From positions 1 to 14,993 of the forward strand of contig JAHEXN010000049.1 of the NCBI GenBank assembly GCA_023252095.1: DNA of 14,993 nucleotides, given 5' to 3'. This document shows, one piece after another, positions 1 to 7,256 of the stretch. The stretch is from Actinomycetes bacterium (GTDB taxonomy: Bacteria > Actinomycetota > Actinomycetes > Propionibacteriales > Nocardioidaceae). Within the stretch, counting starts at the first letter, position 1. Each line of letters opens with the position of its first letter. A program made the translations under genes and the position numbers. Below the pieces are notes generated by a model. The model was not told the origin of the DNA. It worked only from the letters and a program-made list of their open reading frames with translations, and made no database searches.

Positions 1-1102
1 CGGACGCCGCGACCAGGAAGGCGACGGCCGAGCTCGTCCGGTGCTCGGAGTCGTCGAGCGCGCCCCGCATCGCCGCAGCGAAGGCCGCTAGCAGCGCGAG
101 CCCCGCCACGGACTCGACGATGCCGGGCGCGGCCGAGGCCGAGAGCGCCACGAGCGCGGCCGAGGCGGGCCCCAGGACGAGGTAGGCCACGCCGGCCGTG
201 GCCGCGGCGATCCAGCGGCGGTCCTTCGGCCCCGCTCCGTCGCCAGCAGTGAGCGCGGCCGACAGGGCGGCGAGGTTCATCGCGTGCCCGCCGAACGGCG
301 CGACGACCGCGGTGCCCGCGCCGGCGGCCACCATGCTCGGCGTCCAGGGGACGCGGTAGCCGAACGACGCCATGACGGCGACGCCGGGGATGTTCTGCGA
401 CGCCATCGTCACGACCGTCAGCGGGACCGCGATGCCGACGACGGCCGCGACGGTGAACGTCGGCGTCGTCCAGTCGAGGGTCGGGACGAGGTCGGCGCGC
501 GGCACCGAGGCGCCGCTGGTCGCGAGATCGGTCGCCATGACGCCGAGCGCGACGACGAACGCGATCGGCACGGCCCAGGTCGGGACCCAGCGGGTCGCCA
601 CGAGCCAGACGACCAGGACCGGTGCGATCAGGGCGGGTGAGTCGGCCACGGCCACGAAGGGTGCGAGGCACAGCTGGAGCAGCACCCCTCCCAGCATCGC
701 CTGGGCCAGGGGCACGGGGATGCGTCCGATGAGCCGGCCCAGTGCGGGGACGAGCCCGGTCAGCGCGAGCAGCACGCCGGTCACAGCGAAGGCGCCCACG
801 GCGGCGGCCCATCCGCCGTCGACCGTGCCGGTGCTGACGAGCAGGGCGGCGCCCGGGGTCGACCACGCGAACGAGAGCGGGAGCCGCGTCCAGGTCGCGA
901 GGCCCAGCATCACGAGCCCGAACACGACGCAGAGGGCGAGCAGCCCGCTCGCCGCCTGCGTCGGCGTGGCTCCCACGGCTCGCAGACCCGCGATGACAAC
1001 CGCGAAGGACGACGTGAACCCCACGAGCGCCGCGACCAGACCGGCGACGAAGGGGGCGCGCACCCCCGCGGAGTCGGAGACTGAGGGGTGCGCGTCGGAC
1101 AC
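1..1102 (-). CDS. benE: BenE family benzoate/H+ symporter, 3' end cut by window edge
   Basis: An integral membrane transporter of the BenE family, whose known members import benzoate with protons. Translating the minus strand from the GTG at 1102 gives 367 uninterrupted residues and then runs off the window. I expect roughly 30 residues to be missing, as family members are about 390-400 long. Visible family hallmarks are FAWSTPGAAL (about residues 78-87), SQNIPG (235-240) and FGGHAMNLAA (270-279), in a chain of about ten or more hydrophobic segments. The GTG start has no Shine-Dalgarno sequence but has TAGGCT 7 nt upstream, which suggests a leaderless transcript. The gene is divergent from hisD, with only 40 nt between the start codons. 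No aromatic-degradation genes are visible, so the substrate is inferred from the family alone. Confidence 0.88.
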   Translation of the reverse strand, partial: MSDAHPSVSDSAGVRAPFVAGLVAALVGFTSSFAVVIAGLRAVGATPTQAASGLLALCVVFGLVMLGLATWTRLPLSFAWSTPGAALLVSTGTVDGGWAAAVGAFAVTGVLLALTGLVPALGRLIGRIPVPLAQAMLGGVLLQLCLAPFVAVADSPALIAPVLVVWLVATRWVPTWAVPIAFVVALGVMATDLATSGASVPRADLVPTLDWTTPTFTVAAVVGIAVPLTVVTMASQNIPGVAVMASFGYRVPWTPSMVAAGAGTAVVAPFGGHAMNLAALSAALTAGDGAGPKDRRWIAAATAGVAYLVLGPASAALVALSASAAPGIVESVAGLALLAAFAAAMRGALDDSEHRTSSAVAFLVAAS

Positions 1103-1109
1103 GGCGCGT

Positions 1110-1115
1110 AGCCTA
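1110..1115 (-). promoter_or_regulatory. Putative -10 box of benE (leaderless)
   Basis: TAGGCT read on the minus strand lies 7 nt before the GTG of benE. It fits the actinobacterial TANNNT -10 consensus at the distance that puts the transcript start on the start codon. No convincing -35 is visible. The box lies inside the 40-nt gap shared with hisD. Confidence 0.5.
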
Positions 1116-1129
1116 CGCCGCCGCCTCCG

Positions 1130-1135
1130 TAGACT
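1130..1135 (+). promoter_or_regulatory. Putative -10 box of the his operon (leaderless hisD)
   Basis: TAGACT ends 7 nt before the GTG of hisD, matching TANNNT with leaderless spacing. No Shine-Dalgarno sequence is present before hisD. The expected -35 position of this promoter coincides with the -10 box of benE on the other strand, so the two promoters probably overlap. Confidence 0.5.
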
Positions 1136-1142
1136 TCGCTGC

Positions 1143-2468
1143 GTGCTCCGACGTCTCGATCTGCGCCAGCTGACCCCCGAAGCCCACGAGTGGCAGCGGG
1201 TCTACGGCCATGCCGTGCCGCGTGCCGAGCTCGACGTCGACCAGGCGCTCGACGCGGTGCGTCCCATCTGCGAGGACGTCCGGGCGCGAGGCGCGGACGC
1301 GGTCCTCGACGCTGGCCAGCGCTTCGACGGGGTGCGTCCCGCACAGCTGCGCGTTCCGGCCGACGTGATGGCCGCCGCTCTGGCCGACCTCGATCCCACG
1401 ATCCGTGCTGCGCTCGAGGTCTCGATCGCCCGTCTGCGTGTCACGTGCGAGGTCGAGCTGGAGACGAGTGTCACGACCACGGTCGCCGACGGTGCCGTCG
1501 TCGAGCGCCGCATCGTGCCGATGCAGCGGGTCGGCCTCTACGTTCCCGGAGGCCTGGCGCCGCTCGTCAGCACGGTCGTCATGAACACGGTGCCGGCGCA
1601 GGTGGCGGGCGTGGCTGGCATTGCGCTGGCGAGCCCGCCCAGCCGTGAGCACTGGGACGGGGCCGGATGGCCGCACCCGTCGATCCTGGCGGCGTGCGCG
1701 CTGCTCGGTGTCGACGAGGTCTACGCGGCTGGCGGCGCCCAGGCGCTCGCGATGCTGGCCTACGGCACGGAGGACTGCGCTCCGGTCAACCTCATCACCG
1801 GCCCCGGCAACATCTACGTCGCGGCCGCCAAGCGGTACCTGCAGGGCACCGTCGCGATCGACTCCGAGGCCGGCCCGACCGAGATCGCCGTCATCGCCGA
1901 CGCCAGCGCCGACGCCGAGCTCGTGGCGTCCGACCTCATCAGCCAGGCCGAGCACGACCCCATGGCCGCGTCGGTGCTCATCACCGACAGCGAGGACCTC
2001 GCCGATCGTGTCGACGCCGCGCTCAGGGACCAGGTCGACCGGGCCCGGCACGTCGAGCGGATCCGCACGGCGCTGGCCGGGCAGCAGTCCGGCACCGTCC
2101 TGGTGCGTGACGTCGACCAGGCGGTCCAGGTCGCCAACGCCTACGCCGCCGAGCACCTCGAGATCCAGACCGAGGACGCCTCGGGTGTCGCTGAGCTCAT
2201 CGTCAATGCCGGTGCGGTGTTCGTCGGCTCATTCAGCCCGGTCTCGCTGGGTGACTACGCGGCTGGCTCCAACCACGTGCTGCCCACCGCGGGCTGTGCC
2301 TGCCACTCGTCGGGGCTCTCGGTGCGGGCGTTCTGCAAGAACATGCAGGTCATCACGTACTCCGAGGCGGCCCTGCGGGAGGTCGGTCCGCACGTCGTGA
2401 CGCTGGCGGAGGCCGAGAACCTGCCGTCGCACGGTGCCGCCGTGTCGATCCGGCTCGCCCGGTCATGA
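1143..2468 (+). CDS. hisD: Histidinol dehydrogenase
   Basis: Catalyses the last two steps of histidine synthesis, histidinol to histidinal to histidine, with NAD+ and a zinc ion in the cytoplasm. The 441-residue product has the usual family length. Signature stretches are MQRVGLYVPGG (127-137), ITGPGNIYVAAAKRY (218-232), DSEAGPTE (240-247), SQAEHDP (267-273) and GDYAAGSNHVLPT (370-382). Expected zinc ligands are Q268, H271, D371 and H430, and the catalytic Glu-His pair is E337/H338 in AAEHLE. I chose the GTG at 1143 because the protein begins there at the expected place and a TAGACT box lies 7 nt upstream. The open frame continues further upstream, but only antisense to benE. It is the first gene of the his operon, and its TGA overlaps the hisC ATG as ATGA. 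Confidence 0.97.
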   Translation: MLRRLDLRQLTPEAHEWQRVYGHAVPRAELDVDQALDAVRPICEDVRARGADAVLDAGQRFDGVRPAQLRVPADVMAAALADLDPTIRAALEVSIARLRVTCEVELETSVTTTVADGAVVERRIVPMQRVGLYVPGGLAPLVSTVVMNTVPAQVAGVAGIALASPPSREHWDGAGWPHPSILAACALLGVDEVYAAGGAQALAMLAYGTEDCAPVNLITGPGNIYVAAAKRYLQGTVAIDSEAGPTEIAVIADASADAELVASDLISQAEHDPMAASVLITDSEDLADRVDAALRDQVDRARHVERIRTALAGQQSGTVLVRDVDQAVQVANAYAAEHLEIQTEDASGVAELIVNAGAVFVGSFSPVSLGDYAAGSNHVLPTAGCACHSSGLSVRAFCKNMQVITYSEAALREVGPHVVTLAEAENLPSHGAAVSIRLARS

Positions 2469-3598
2469 GCGTGCCTGATCGCCGCCCAGGGCCCGGCACC
2501 TCCGCCGTGCCCGACTGGGTGCCCCTGCGCGACGAGCTGCGGGACGAGGAGCCGTACGGTGCGCCGCAGATCGACGTGCCGGTGCGCCTGAACACCAACG
2601 AGAACCCGTACGGCCCGAGCGAGGCCGCGGCCGACGAGGTCGCGGCATCGGTGCGCGCCGCGGCGCTCGACCTCAACCGTTACCCGGACCGTGAGGCCTG
2701 GGGTCTGCGCACGGCGCTCGCGGCCTACCTCTCGCGGGAGGTCGACGGCCTTGACGCCTCGCGGGTGTGGGCCGCCAACGGCTCGAACGAGGTCATGCAG
2801 CAGATCCTGCAGGCCTTCGGCGGTCCTGGACGCACCGCGCTGTCGTTCGCGCCGACGTACTCGATGTATCCCGAGTACGCCCGCAACACCCACACACGGT
2901 GGGTCGCGGGCCAGCGGCGTGACGACTTCGGCATCGACGCCGACGCCGCCGTGGCGCTGATCGAGGCCGAGCGCCCTGACGTCGTGTTCCTGACCTCGCC
3001 CAACAACCCCACCGGCACCGCCCTCGATCCGGCCCACACCCGCGCCGTGCTGGACGCGGCCCCGGGCATCGTCGTGGTCGACGAGGCGTATGCGGAGTTC
3101 CGCCGCGCAGGCACGCCGTCGGCGCTCGAGCTGCTGGCCGATCACCCGCGGCTCATCGTGACCCGCACGATGAGCAAGGCCTTCGCGCTCGCCGGCGGAC
3201 GTCTGGGCTACCTCGCCGCAGACCCGGCGATCGTCGACGCGCTGCGCATCGTGCGCCTGCCGTACCACCTGTCGTCGGTCACGCAGGCAACCGCCGAGGC
3301 GGCGCTGCGGCACACCGACGAGCTGCTCGCCCAGGTCGACGCCCTCCGGACCGAACGAGACCGCACGGCCCTTCGGCTGCGGGAGGCCGGGTTCACGGTC
3401 GCCGAGTCCGACGCCAACTTCGTGCTCTTCGGCACCTTCGACGACCGCCACGCCGTCTGGCAGGCACTCGTCGACCGCGGAGTCCTGATCCGTGAGACCG
3501 GGCCCCTAGGATGGCTCCGCGTCTCGATCGGCACCCCTGCCGAGATGGACGCGTTCCACACCGCACTCCAGGAGGTGACCCATGGCGCGCCACGCTGA
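2465..3598 (+). CDS. hisC: Histidinol-phosphate aminotransferase
   Basis: A PLP-dependent class I/II aminotransferase that converts imidazole-acetol phosphate and glutamate to histidinol phosphate. The product has 377 residues, close to the family norm. Motifs are RLNTNENPYGPS near 41-52 (substrate binding), ANGSNEVMQQ near 104-113 (cofactor phosphate region), SPNNPTGTAL at 178-187, VDEAYAEF at 205-212 with the PLP-ring Asp D206, and TRTMSKAFALAGGRLGY at 233-249 with Schiff-base lysine K238. The ATG overlaps the hisD stop (ATGA), which suggests translational coupling. Its 3' end overlaps hisB by 17 nt. Nothing is missing or disrupted. Confidence 0.97.
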   Translation: MSVPDRRPGPGTSAVPDWVPLRDELRDEEPYGAPQIDVPVRLNTNENPYGPSEAAADEVAASVRAAALDLNRYPDREAWGLRTALAAYLSREVDGLDASRVWAANGSNEVMQQILQAFGGPGRTALSFAPTYSMYPEYARNTHTRWVAGQRRDDFGIDADAAVALIEAERPDVVFLTSPNNPTGTALDPAHTRAVLDAAPGIVVVDEAYAEFRRAGTPSALELLADHPRLIVTRTMSKAFALAGGRLGYLAADPAIVDALRIVRLPYHLSSVTQATAEAALRHTDELLAQVDALRTERDRTALRLREAGFTVAESDANFVLFGTFDDRHAVWQALVDRGVLIRETGPLGWLRVSIGTPAEMDAFHTALQEVTHGAPR

Positions 3599-4220
3599 TC
3601 CCGAGGCACTCGACCCGCGCGACCCCCGCCGGGCCCGCATCGAGCGGAAGACCTCCGAGTCCCATGTCGTCGTCGAGCTCGATCTCGATGGCACCGGCCA
3701 GCACGACATCTCCACGGGTGTCGGCTTCTACGACCACATGCTCACCGCACTCGCGCGGCACTCGTTGATCGACCTCACGGTCAAGACCGAGGGTGACCTC
3801 CACATCGACGCGCACCACACCGTCGAGGACACCGCGATCGGCATCGGCGACGCGCTGCGCGAGGCGCTGGGCGACAAGGCCGGCATCCGTCGGTACGGCA
3901 CCGCCACCGTGCCGCTCGACGAGGCCATCGCCACGTGCACGGTCGACGTCTCTGGTCGCCCCTACTTCGTGCACACCGGCGAGCCCGAGCGGCAGATCAC
4001 GGTCGTGATCGGCGGTCAGTACTCCGGCTCGCTGACCTCGCACGTGTTCGAGTCGATCGCCCACCACGCCGGTCTCACGCTCCACATGACGCTGACCGCC
4101 GGTCGGGACCCGCACCACATCGCCGAGTGCCAGTTCAAGGCGCTCGCGCGAGCGCTGCGCGAGGCGATCGAGATCGATCCGCGCGAGACGGGCATCCCCT
4201 CGACCAAGGGCGCGCTGTAG
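3582..4220 (+). CDS. hisB: Imidazoleglycerol-phosphate dehydratase
   Basis: Dehydrates imidazole glycerol phosphate to imidazole acetol phosphate; family enzymes use a dinuclear manganese centre in a 24-mer. This is the monofunctional actinobacterial form of 212 residues, with no fused phosphatase domain. Metal-binding motifs are DHMLTALARHS (51-61), HHTVEDTAIGIGDAL (78-92), ESIAHHAGL (157-165) and HHIAECQFKALARAL (178-192), and the protein ends with the typical STKGAL. The ATG at 3582 lies inside the end of hisC and is preceded by a good Shine-Dalgarno sequence (GGAGGTG), which decides the start. The TAG stop shares one base with the GTG of hisH. Confidence 0.97.
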   Translation: MARHADPEALDPRDPRRARIERKTSESHVVVELDLDGTGQHDISTGVGFYDHMLTALARHSLIDLTVKTEGDLHIDAHHTVEDTAIGIGDALREALGDKAGIRRYGTATVPLDEAIATCTVDVSGRPYFVHTGEPERQITVVIGGQYSGSLTSHVFESIAHHAGLTLHMTLTAGRDPHHIAECQFKALARALREAIEIDPRETGIPSTKGAL

Positions 4221-4858
4221 TGGCCCTCCCCACCGTCGCGGTCCTCGACTACGGGTCGGGGAACGTGCGTTCTGCCGTGCGCGCGGTCGAGCGTGCGGGT
4301 GCCGAGGTCACGCTCACGGCTGATTCCGCGGTGGCGTTCGAGGCCGACGGCCTGCTCGTGCCGGGCGTCGGCGCCTTCGAGGCGTGCATGCACGGGCTCA
4401 CGGCGGTCGGCGGCGAGCGGCTCATCGAGCGTCGGCTCATCGCGAACCGGCCGGTGCTCGGCATCTGTGTCGGCATGCAGATCCTGTTCGCGGAGGGCAT
4501 CGAGCACGGAGTGCGGACGTCCGGCTGCGGCCAGTGGCCGGGCACGGTCGAGCGCCTGGAGGCGCCGATCGTGCCGCACATGGGCTGGAACACGGTCGAG
4601 GCACCCGCCGGCTCCCGGATGTTCGCCGGGCTGGAGGGCGAGCGCTTCTACTTCGTGCACTCCTACGGCGTGCGGGAGTGGGAGATCGTCCCGGGCGGCC
4701 CGGTCAAGGCACCCGACGTCACGTGGACCTCGTACGAGGGTGACCGCTTCGTGTCGGGCGTCGAGCACGGCCCCCTCTGGGCCACGCAGTTCCACCCCGA
4801 GAAGTCGGCCGACGCCGGCCGGCGCCTGCTCGAGAACTGGATCGCGACGCTCAGCTGA
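4220..4858 (+). CDS. hisH: Imidazole glycerol phosphate synthase, glutaminase subunit
   Basis: A class I glutamine amidotransferase that releases ammonia from glutamine and channels it to HisF, its partner in IGP synthase. The 212-residue product starts with GTG, one base into the hisB stop codon. Sequence marks are LDYGSGN (9-15), the oxyanion and nucleophile region LGICVGMQ with C83, PHMGWN (119-124), YFVHSYG (144-150) and TQFHPEKS with catalytic H192 and E194. All three triad residues are present, so it should be active. The last 8 nt overlap the convergent hydrolase gene. That gene separates hisH from priA and hisF, so co-transcription with hisF across it is uncertain. Confidence 0.96.
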   Translation: MALPTVAVLDYGSGNVRSAVRAVERAGAEVTLTADSAVAFEADGLLVPGVGAFEACMHGLTAVGGERLIERRLIANRPVLGICVGMQILFAEGIEHGVRTSGCGQWPGTVERLEAPIVPHMGWNTVEAPAGSRMFAGLEGERFYFVHSYGVREWEIVPGGPVKAPDVTWTSYEGDRFVSGVEHGPLWATQFHPEKSADAGRRLLENWIATLS

Positions 4859-5555
4859 TCGCTTCAGCGATGGCGCGTCCGAGGTCGTCGGGACGGGAGA
4901 ACTGCGGCCAGTGACCCGTGGGCAGCTCCACGATCGTGAGGTCGCGCAGCTTCGGCAGCTCGGACACCTCGTCTTCACCGGCGGCGACGAACTCGTCGAT
5001 CTCCTGGCGGGTGAACGTGCTGAGAATGACCGTGGCGGGCACGTCGTAGCGACGCGCGTCGGTCAGTTGCTGCTCGTCGCTGGCGGCGGCGGCGGGATGA
5101 GGCACCGCTCGTGCACGGAAGTTCTCGAGCGTCACCGGGTCGAGGCCGGCGAGGTCCTTGCCGTCCTCACCCCACAGGCTCCACGGTGGCAGCGGCAGGT
5201 CAGCCGCCTCGGCCGGCAGGTCCGCGTTGGTGGCGAGGCCGTGGGGGATCGGTACGGAGTCGACGTAGACGGCGCGGACCACGCGATCGGGCCGTTGGTC
5301 GACGGCGGCGTGGATGACCGTGCCGCCCCCGCTGTGGCCCACGAGCACGACCGCCTCGTCATGACGGTCGATCTCGGCCACGACCGCGCCGACGTGCTCG
5401 GCCAGCCCGATCCCCGAGCGGTCGGCATCGGCCGACTCCAGGCCGGGCAGCGTGAGGGCCACGGGCTGGTGCCCGGCGTCGACGATGGGCGGGAGGGTGT
5501 CGTTCCACGAGTCGGCCTGCAGCCAGAACCCCGGAACCAGGATCACGATGCTCAT
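4851..5555 (-). CDS. Alpha/beta-fold hydrolase of unknown substrate
   Basis: A compact single-domain alpha/beta hydrolase of 234 residues. It opens with MSIVILVPGFWLQADSW (1-17), which looks like the oxyanion-hole strand of small esterase-like family members. The nucleophile elbow is GHSGG (73-77) with S75, and the likely catalytic histidine is H215 in PTGHWPQFSRP. I could not place the acid residue with certainty. There is no signal peptide, so it is probably cytoplasmic. A GTG ten codons upstream (5585) is possible, but the ATG at 5555 fits the family start and has TAGCGT exactly 7 nt upstream. The gene runs against the his operon and overlaps the end of hisH by 8 nt. Nothing in the sequence links it to histidine synthesis, and its substrate is unknown. 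Confidence 0.85.
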   Translation of the reverse strand: MSIVILVPGFWLQADSWNDTLPPIVDAGHQPVALTLPGLESADADRSGIGLAEHVGAVVAEIDRHDEAVVLVGHSGGGTVIHAAVDQRPDRVVRAVYVDSVPIPHGLATNADLPAEAADLPLPPWSLWGEDGKDLAGLDPVTLENFRARAVPHPAAAASDEQQLTDARRYDVPATVILSTFTRQEIDEFVAAGEDEVSELPKLRDLTIVELPTGHWPQFSRPDDLGRAIAEAIS

Positions 5556-5562
5556 GGCGTCG

Positions 5563-5568
5563 ACGCTA
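5563..5568 (-). promoter_or_regulatory. Putative -10 box of the hydrolase gene (leaderless)
   Basis: TAGCGT on the minus strand lies 7 nt before the ATG at 5555, the same spacing as at benE, hisD and priA. No Shine-Dalgarno sequence precedes this ATG. Confidence 0.4.
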
Positions 5569-5597
5569 CGTCCGCCCACCGACACGCGTCACCCCCT

Positions 5598-5716
5598 CGG
5601 GCGGTGAGCCAGTGACCAGTGTCCGCCACGGGCGGTGAGCCGAGGGCCTGTGCGAGCGCCCCACTGGTCCCGGACTCACCCCGCGGACGCGCGAGTGGTC
5701 CCAGACTCACCGCCCG
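5598..5716. repeat. Symmetric inverted-repeat block, four 19-bp units at 31-bp period
   Basis: Four related 19-bp units lie between the hydrolase and priA. Two are in plus orientation (5603-5621 and 5634-5652, beginning GGTGAGCC). Two are inverted (5662-5680 and 5693-5711, ending GACTCACC). The period is 31 bp within each pair, and both pairs are centred on the same axis near 5657. Inverted partners match at about 14 of 19 positions; the first and third units match at 16 of 19. CGGGC at 5598-5602 pairs with GCCCG at 5712-5716. The DNA or RNA could fold into a long imperfect hairpin. Function is unknown: a dispersed intergenic repeat, a protein-binding array or a transcription barrier are all possible. 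Confidence 0.65.
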
Positions 5717-5738
5717 CCACGCGGGGGAGCGTCACCGA

Positions 5739-5744
5739 TACGAT
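5739..5744 (+). promoter_or_regulatory. Putative -10 box of priA-hisF (leaderless)
   Basis: TACGAT matches TANNNT and ends 7 nt before the GTG of priA, which has no Shine-Dalgarno sequence. This would give the second half of the his operon its own promoter downstream of the inverted hydrolase gene. No clear -35 is visible. Confidence 0.5.
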
Positions 5745-5751
5745 CACGAGC

Positions 5752-6498
5752 GTGAGTGACTACCTGGAACTGCTGCCCGCCGTCGACATCAAGAGCGGGC
5801 AGGCCGTCCAGCTCGTGCAGGGCGTCGACGGGTCCGAGAAGGCGTTCGGCGACCCGATCGAGGCCGCGCTGCGCTGGCAGGACGCCGGCGCCGAGTGGCT
5901 CCACCTCGTCGACCTCGACGCCGCGTTCGGCCATGGCCAGAACCGCGACCTCCAGGCCGAGATCGTCGGTCGACTCGACATCCAGGTCGAGATGTCCGGC
6001 GGCATCCGCGACGACGAGTCCCTCGAGGCCGCGATGGCCACGGGCTGCCGTCGCGTCAACATCGGCACCGCCGCGCTCGAGCAGCCCGAGTGGTGCGCCC
6101 GCGCCATCGCCACGTGGGGCGACCGCGTCGCGATCGGGCTCGACGTCCGCGGCACGACCCTCGCGGCCCGCGGCTGGACCCGCGACGGCGGCGACCTGTA
6201 CGAGACGCTCGCGCGCCTCGACGCCGAGGGCTGCGCGCGCTACGTCGTGACCGACGTCAACAAGGACGGCATGCTCCAGGGCCCGAACCTCGACCTGCTG
6301 CGCGACGTCTGCAGCCGCACCGACCGTCCCGTCGTCGCCTCCGGCGGCGTCACGACGCTCGACGACGTCCGGGCGCTCTCGGGCCTGGTCGGCATCGGCG
6401 TCGAGGGTGCGATCGCCGGTACCGCGCTCTACATGGGCCAGTTCACGCTCGAGGAGGCCCTCGCGATCACGAAGGGCGCCGCCGAGGCTCGCTCGTGA
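5752..6498 (+). CDS. priA: Phosphoribosyl isomerase A (HisA, possibly also TrpF activity)
   Basis: A (beta/alpha)8-barrel isomerase converting ProFAR to PRFAR in histidine synthesis. Actinobacterial PriA also isomerises phosphoribosyl anthranilate for tryptophan. The product has 248 residues. PriA-like features are LLPAVD with D12, WLHLVDLDAAFG (49-60), SGGIRDDESL (82-91), GLDVRG with D131, ARGWTRDGGDLYE (139-151) and SGGVTTLDD (197-205). Three positions look unusual to me: Q20 where HisA and PriA normally have Arg (AVRLVQG), M174 in KDGML where DGTL is usual, and T224 in AGTALY where GKALY or GRAL is usual. The GTG at 5752 is chosen over longer upstream extensions because those run through the repeat block. 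The end overlaps hisF as GTGA. Confidence 0.93.
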   Translation: MSDYLELLPAVDIKSGQAVQLVQGVDGSEKAFGDPIEAALRWQDAGAEWLHLVDLDAAFGHGQNRDLQAEIVGRLDIQVEMSGGIRDDESLEAAMATGCRRVNIGTAALEQPEWCARAIATWGDRVAIGLDVRGTTLAARGWTRDGGDLYETLARLDAEGCARYVVTDVNKDGMLQGPNLDLLRDVCSRTDRPVVASGGVTTLDDVRALSGLVGIGVEGAIAGTALYMGQFTLEEALAITKGAAEARS

Positions 6499-7256
6499 CC
6501 CTCGCGGTCCGTGTCATCCCGTGCCTCGACGTCGACGCCGGGCGGGTCGTCAAGGGCGTCAACTTCGTCGACCTGCGCGATGCCGGTGATCCCGTCGAGA
6601 TGGCGCGGGTCTACGACGCCGCCGGCGCCGACGAGCTCACGTTCCTCGACATCACCGCGTCCAGCGGCGATCGCAGCACGACGTACGACATGGTCGGCCA
6701 GGCCGCCGAGCAGGTCTTCATCCCGCTCACGGTGGGCGGGGGTGTGCGCACGACGGGCGACGTCGACCGGCTGCTGCGCGCCGGCGCCGACAAGGTCGGC
6801 ATCAACACCGCCGCCATCGCGCGCCCAGAGGTGATCGGCGAGATCTCGCAGCGGTTCGGCAACCAGGTGCTCGTGCTGAGCGTCGACGCGCGACGTGCGC
6901 CCGACCAGCCGAGCGGCTTCGAGGTCACGACCCACGGAGGCCGGCAGAGCGCCGGGATCGACGCCGTCGAATGGGTGCGCCGGGCCAGCGAGCTGGGTGC
7001 AGGGGAGATCCTGCTGAACTCGATGGACGCCGACGGCACGAAACAGGGCTTCGACCTGGAAATGATTCGGGCGGTCCGCGGTGTTACACAGGTGCCACTG
7101 ATCGCCAGTGGCGGCGCCGGGAAGCTCGAACACTTCCCCCCAGCGGTCGAGGCCGGCGCCGACGCCGTGCTGGCCGCGAGTGTGTTCCACTTCGGCAGCC
7201 TGACCATCCAGGACGTGAAAGACACCTTGCGCGCTGCCGGCCACACCGTCAGATGA
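6495..7256 (+). CDS. hisF: Imidazole glycerol phosphate synthase, cyclase subunit
   Basis: The synthase subunit of IGP synthase. It uses ammonia delivered from HisH to turn PRFAR into imidazole glycerol phosphate and AICAR. The 253-residue (beta/alpha)8 barrel begins VIPCLDVDAGRVVKG. The two catalytic aspartates are D12 (in CLDV) and D131 (in LSVDARR). Other typical stretches are LTVGGGVR (78-85), LLNSMDADGTKQGFD and IASGGAGKLEHF. The GTG start overlaps the priA stop by 4 nt. The last 75-80 codons contain AAA, ATT, GTT, ACA, CCA, AGT, TTG and AGA, codons nearly absent elsewhere in the window. This suggests a recombined 3' segment, though the protein is intact. The stop overlaps the next ATG (ATGA). 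Confidence 0.97.
   Translation: MTLAVRVIPCLDVDAGRVVKGVNFVDLRDAGDPVEMARVYDAAGADELTFLDITASSGDRSTTYDMVGQAAEQVFIPLTVGGGVRTTGDVDRLLRAGADKVGINTAAIARPEVIGEISQRFGNQVLVLSVDARRAPDQPSGFEVTTHGGRQSAGIDAVEWVRRASELGAGEILLNSMDADGTKQGFDLEMIRAVRGVTQVPLIASGGAGKLEHFPPAVEAGADAVLAASVFHFGSLTIQDVKDTLRAAGHTVR

Noticed and set aside
372..1142. N-terminal extension of hisD by 257 codons
   Set aside because: It runs antisense to benE, which has clear family motifs. HisD is full length from the GTG at 1143.
5598..5716. CRISPR array, suggested by the 31-bp period
   Set aside because: Only four degenerate units, in two opposite orientations, with no spacers of uniform length and no cas genes.
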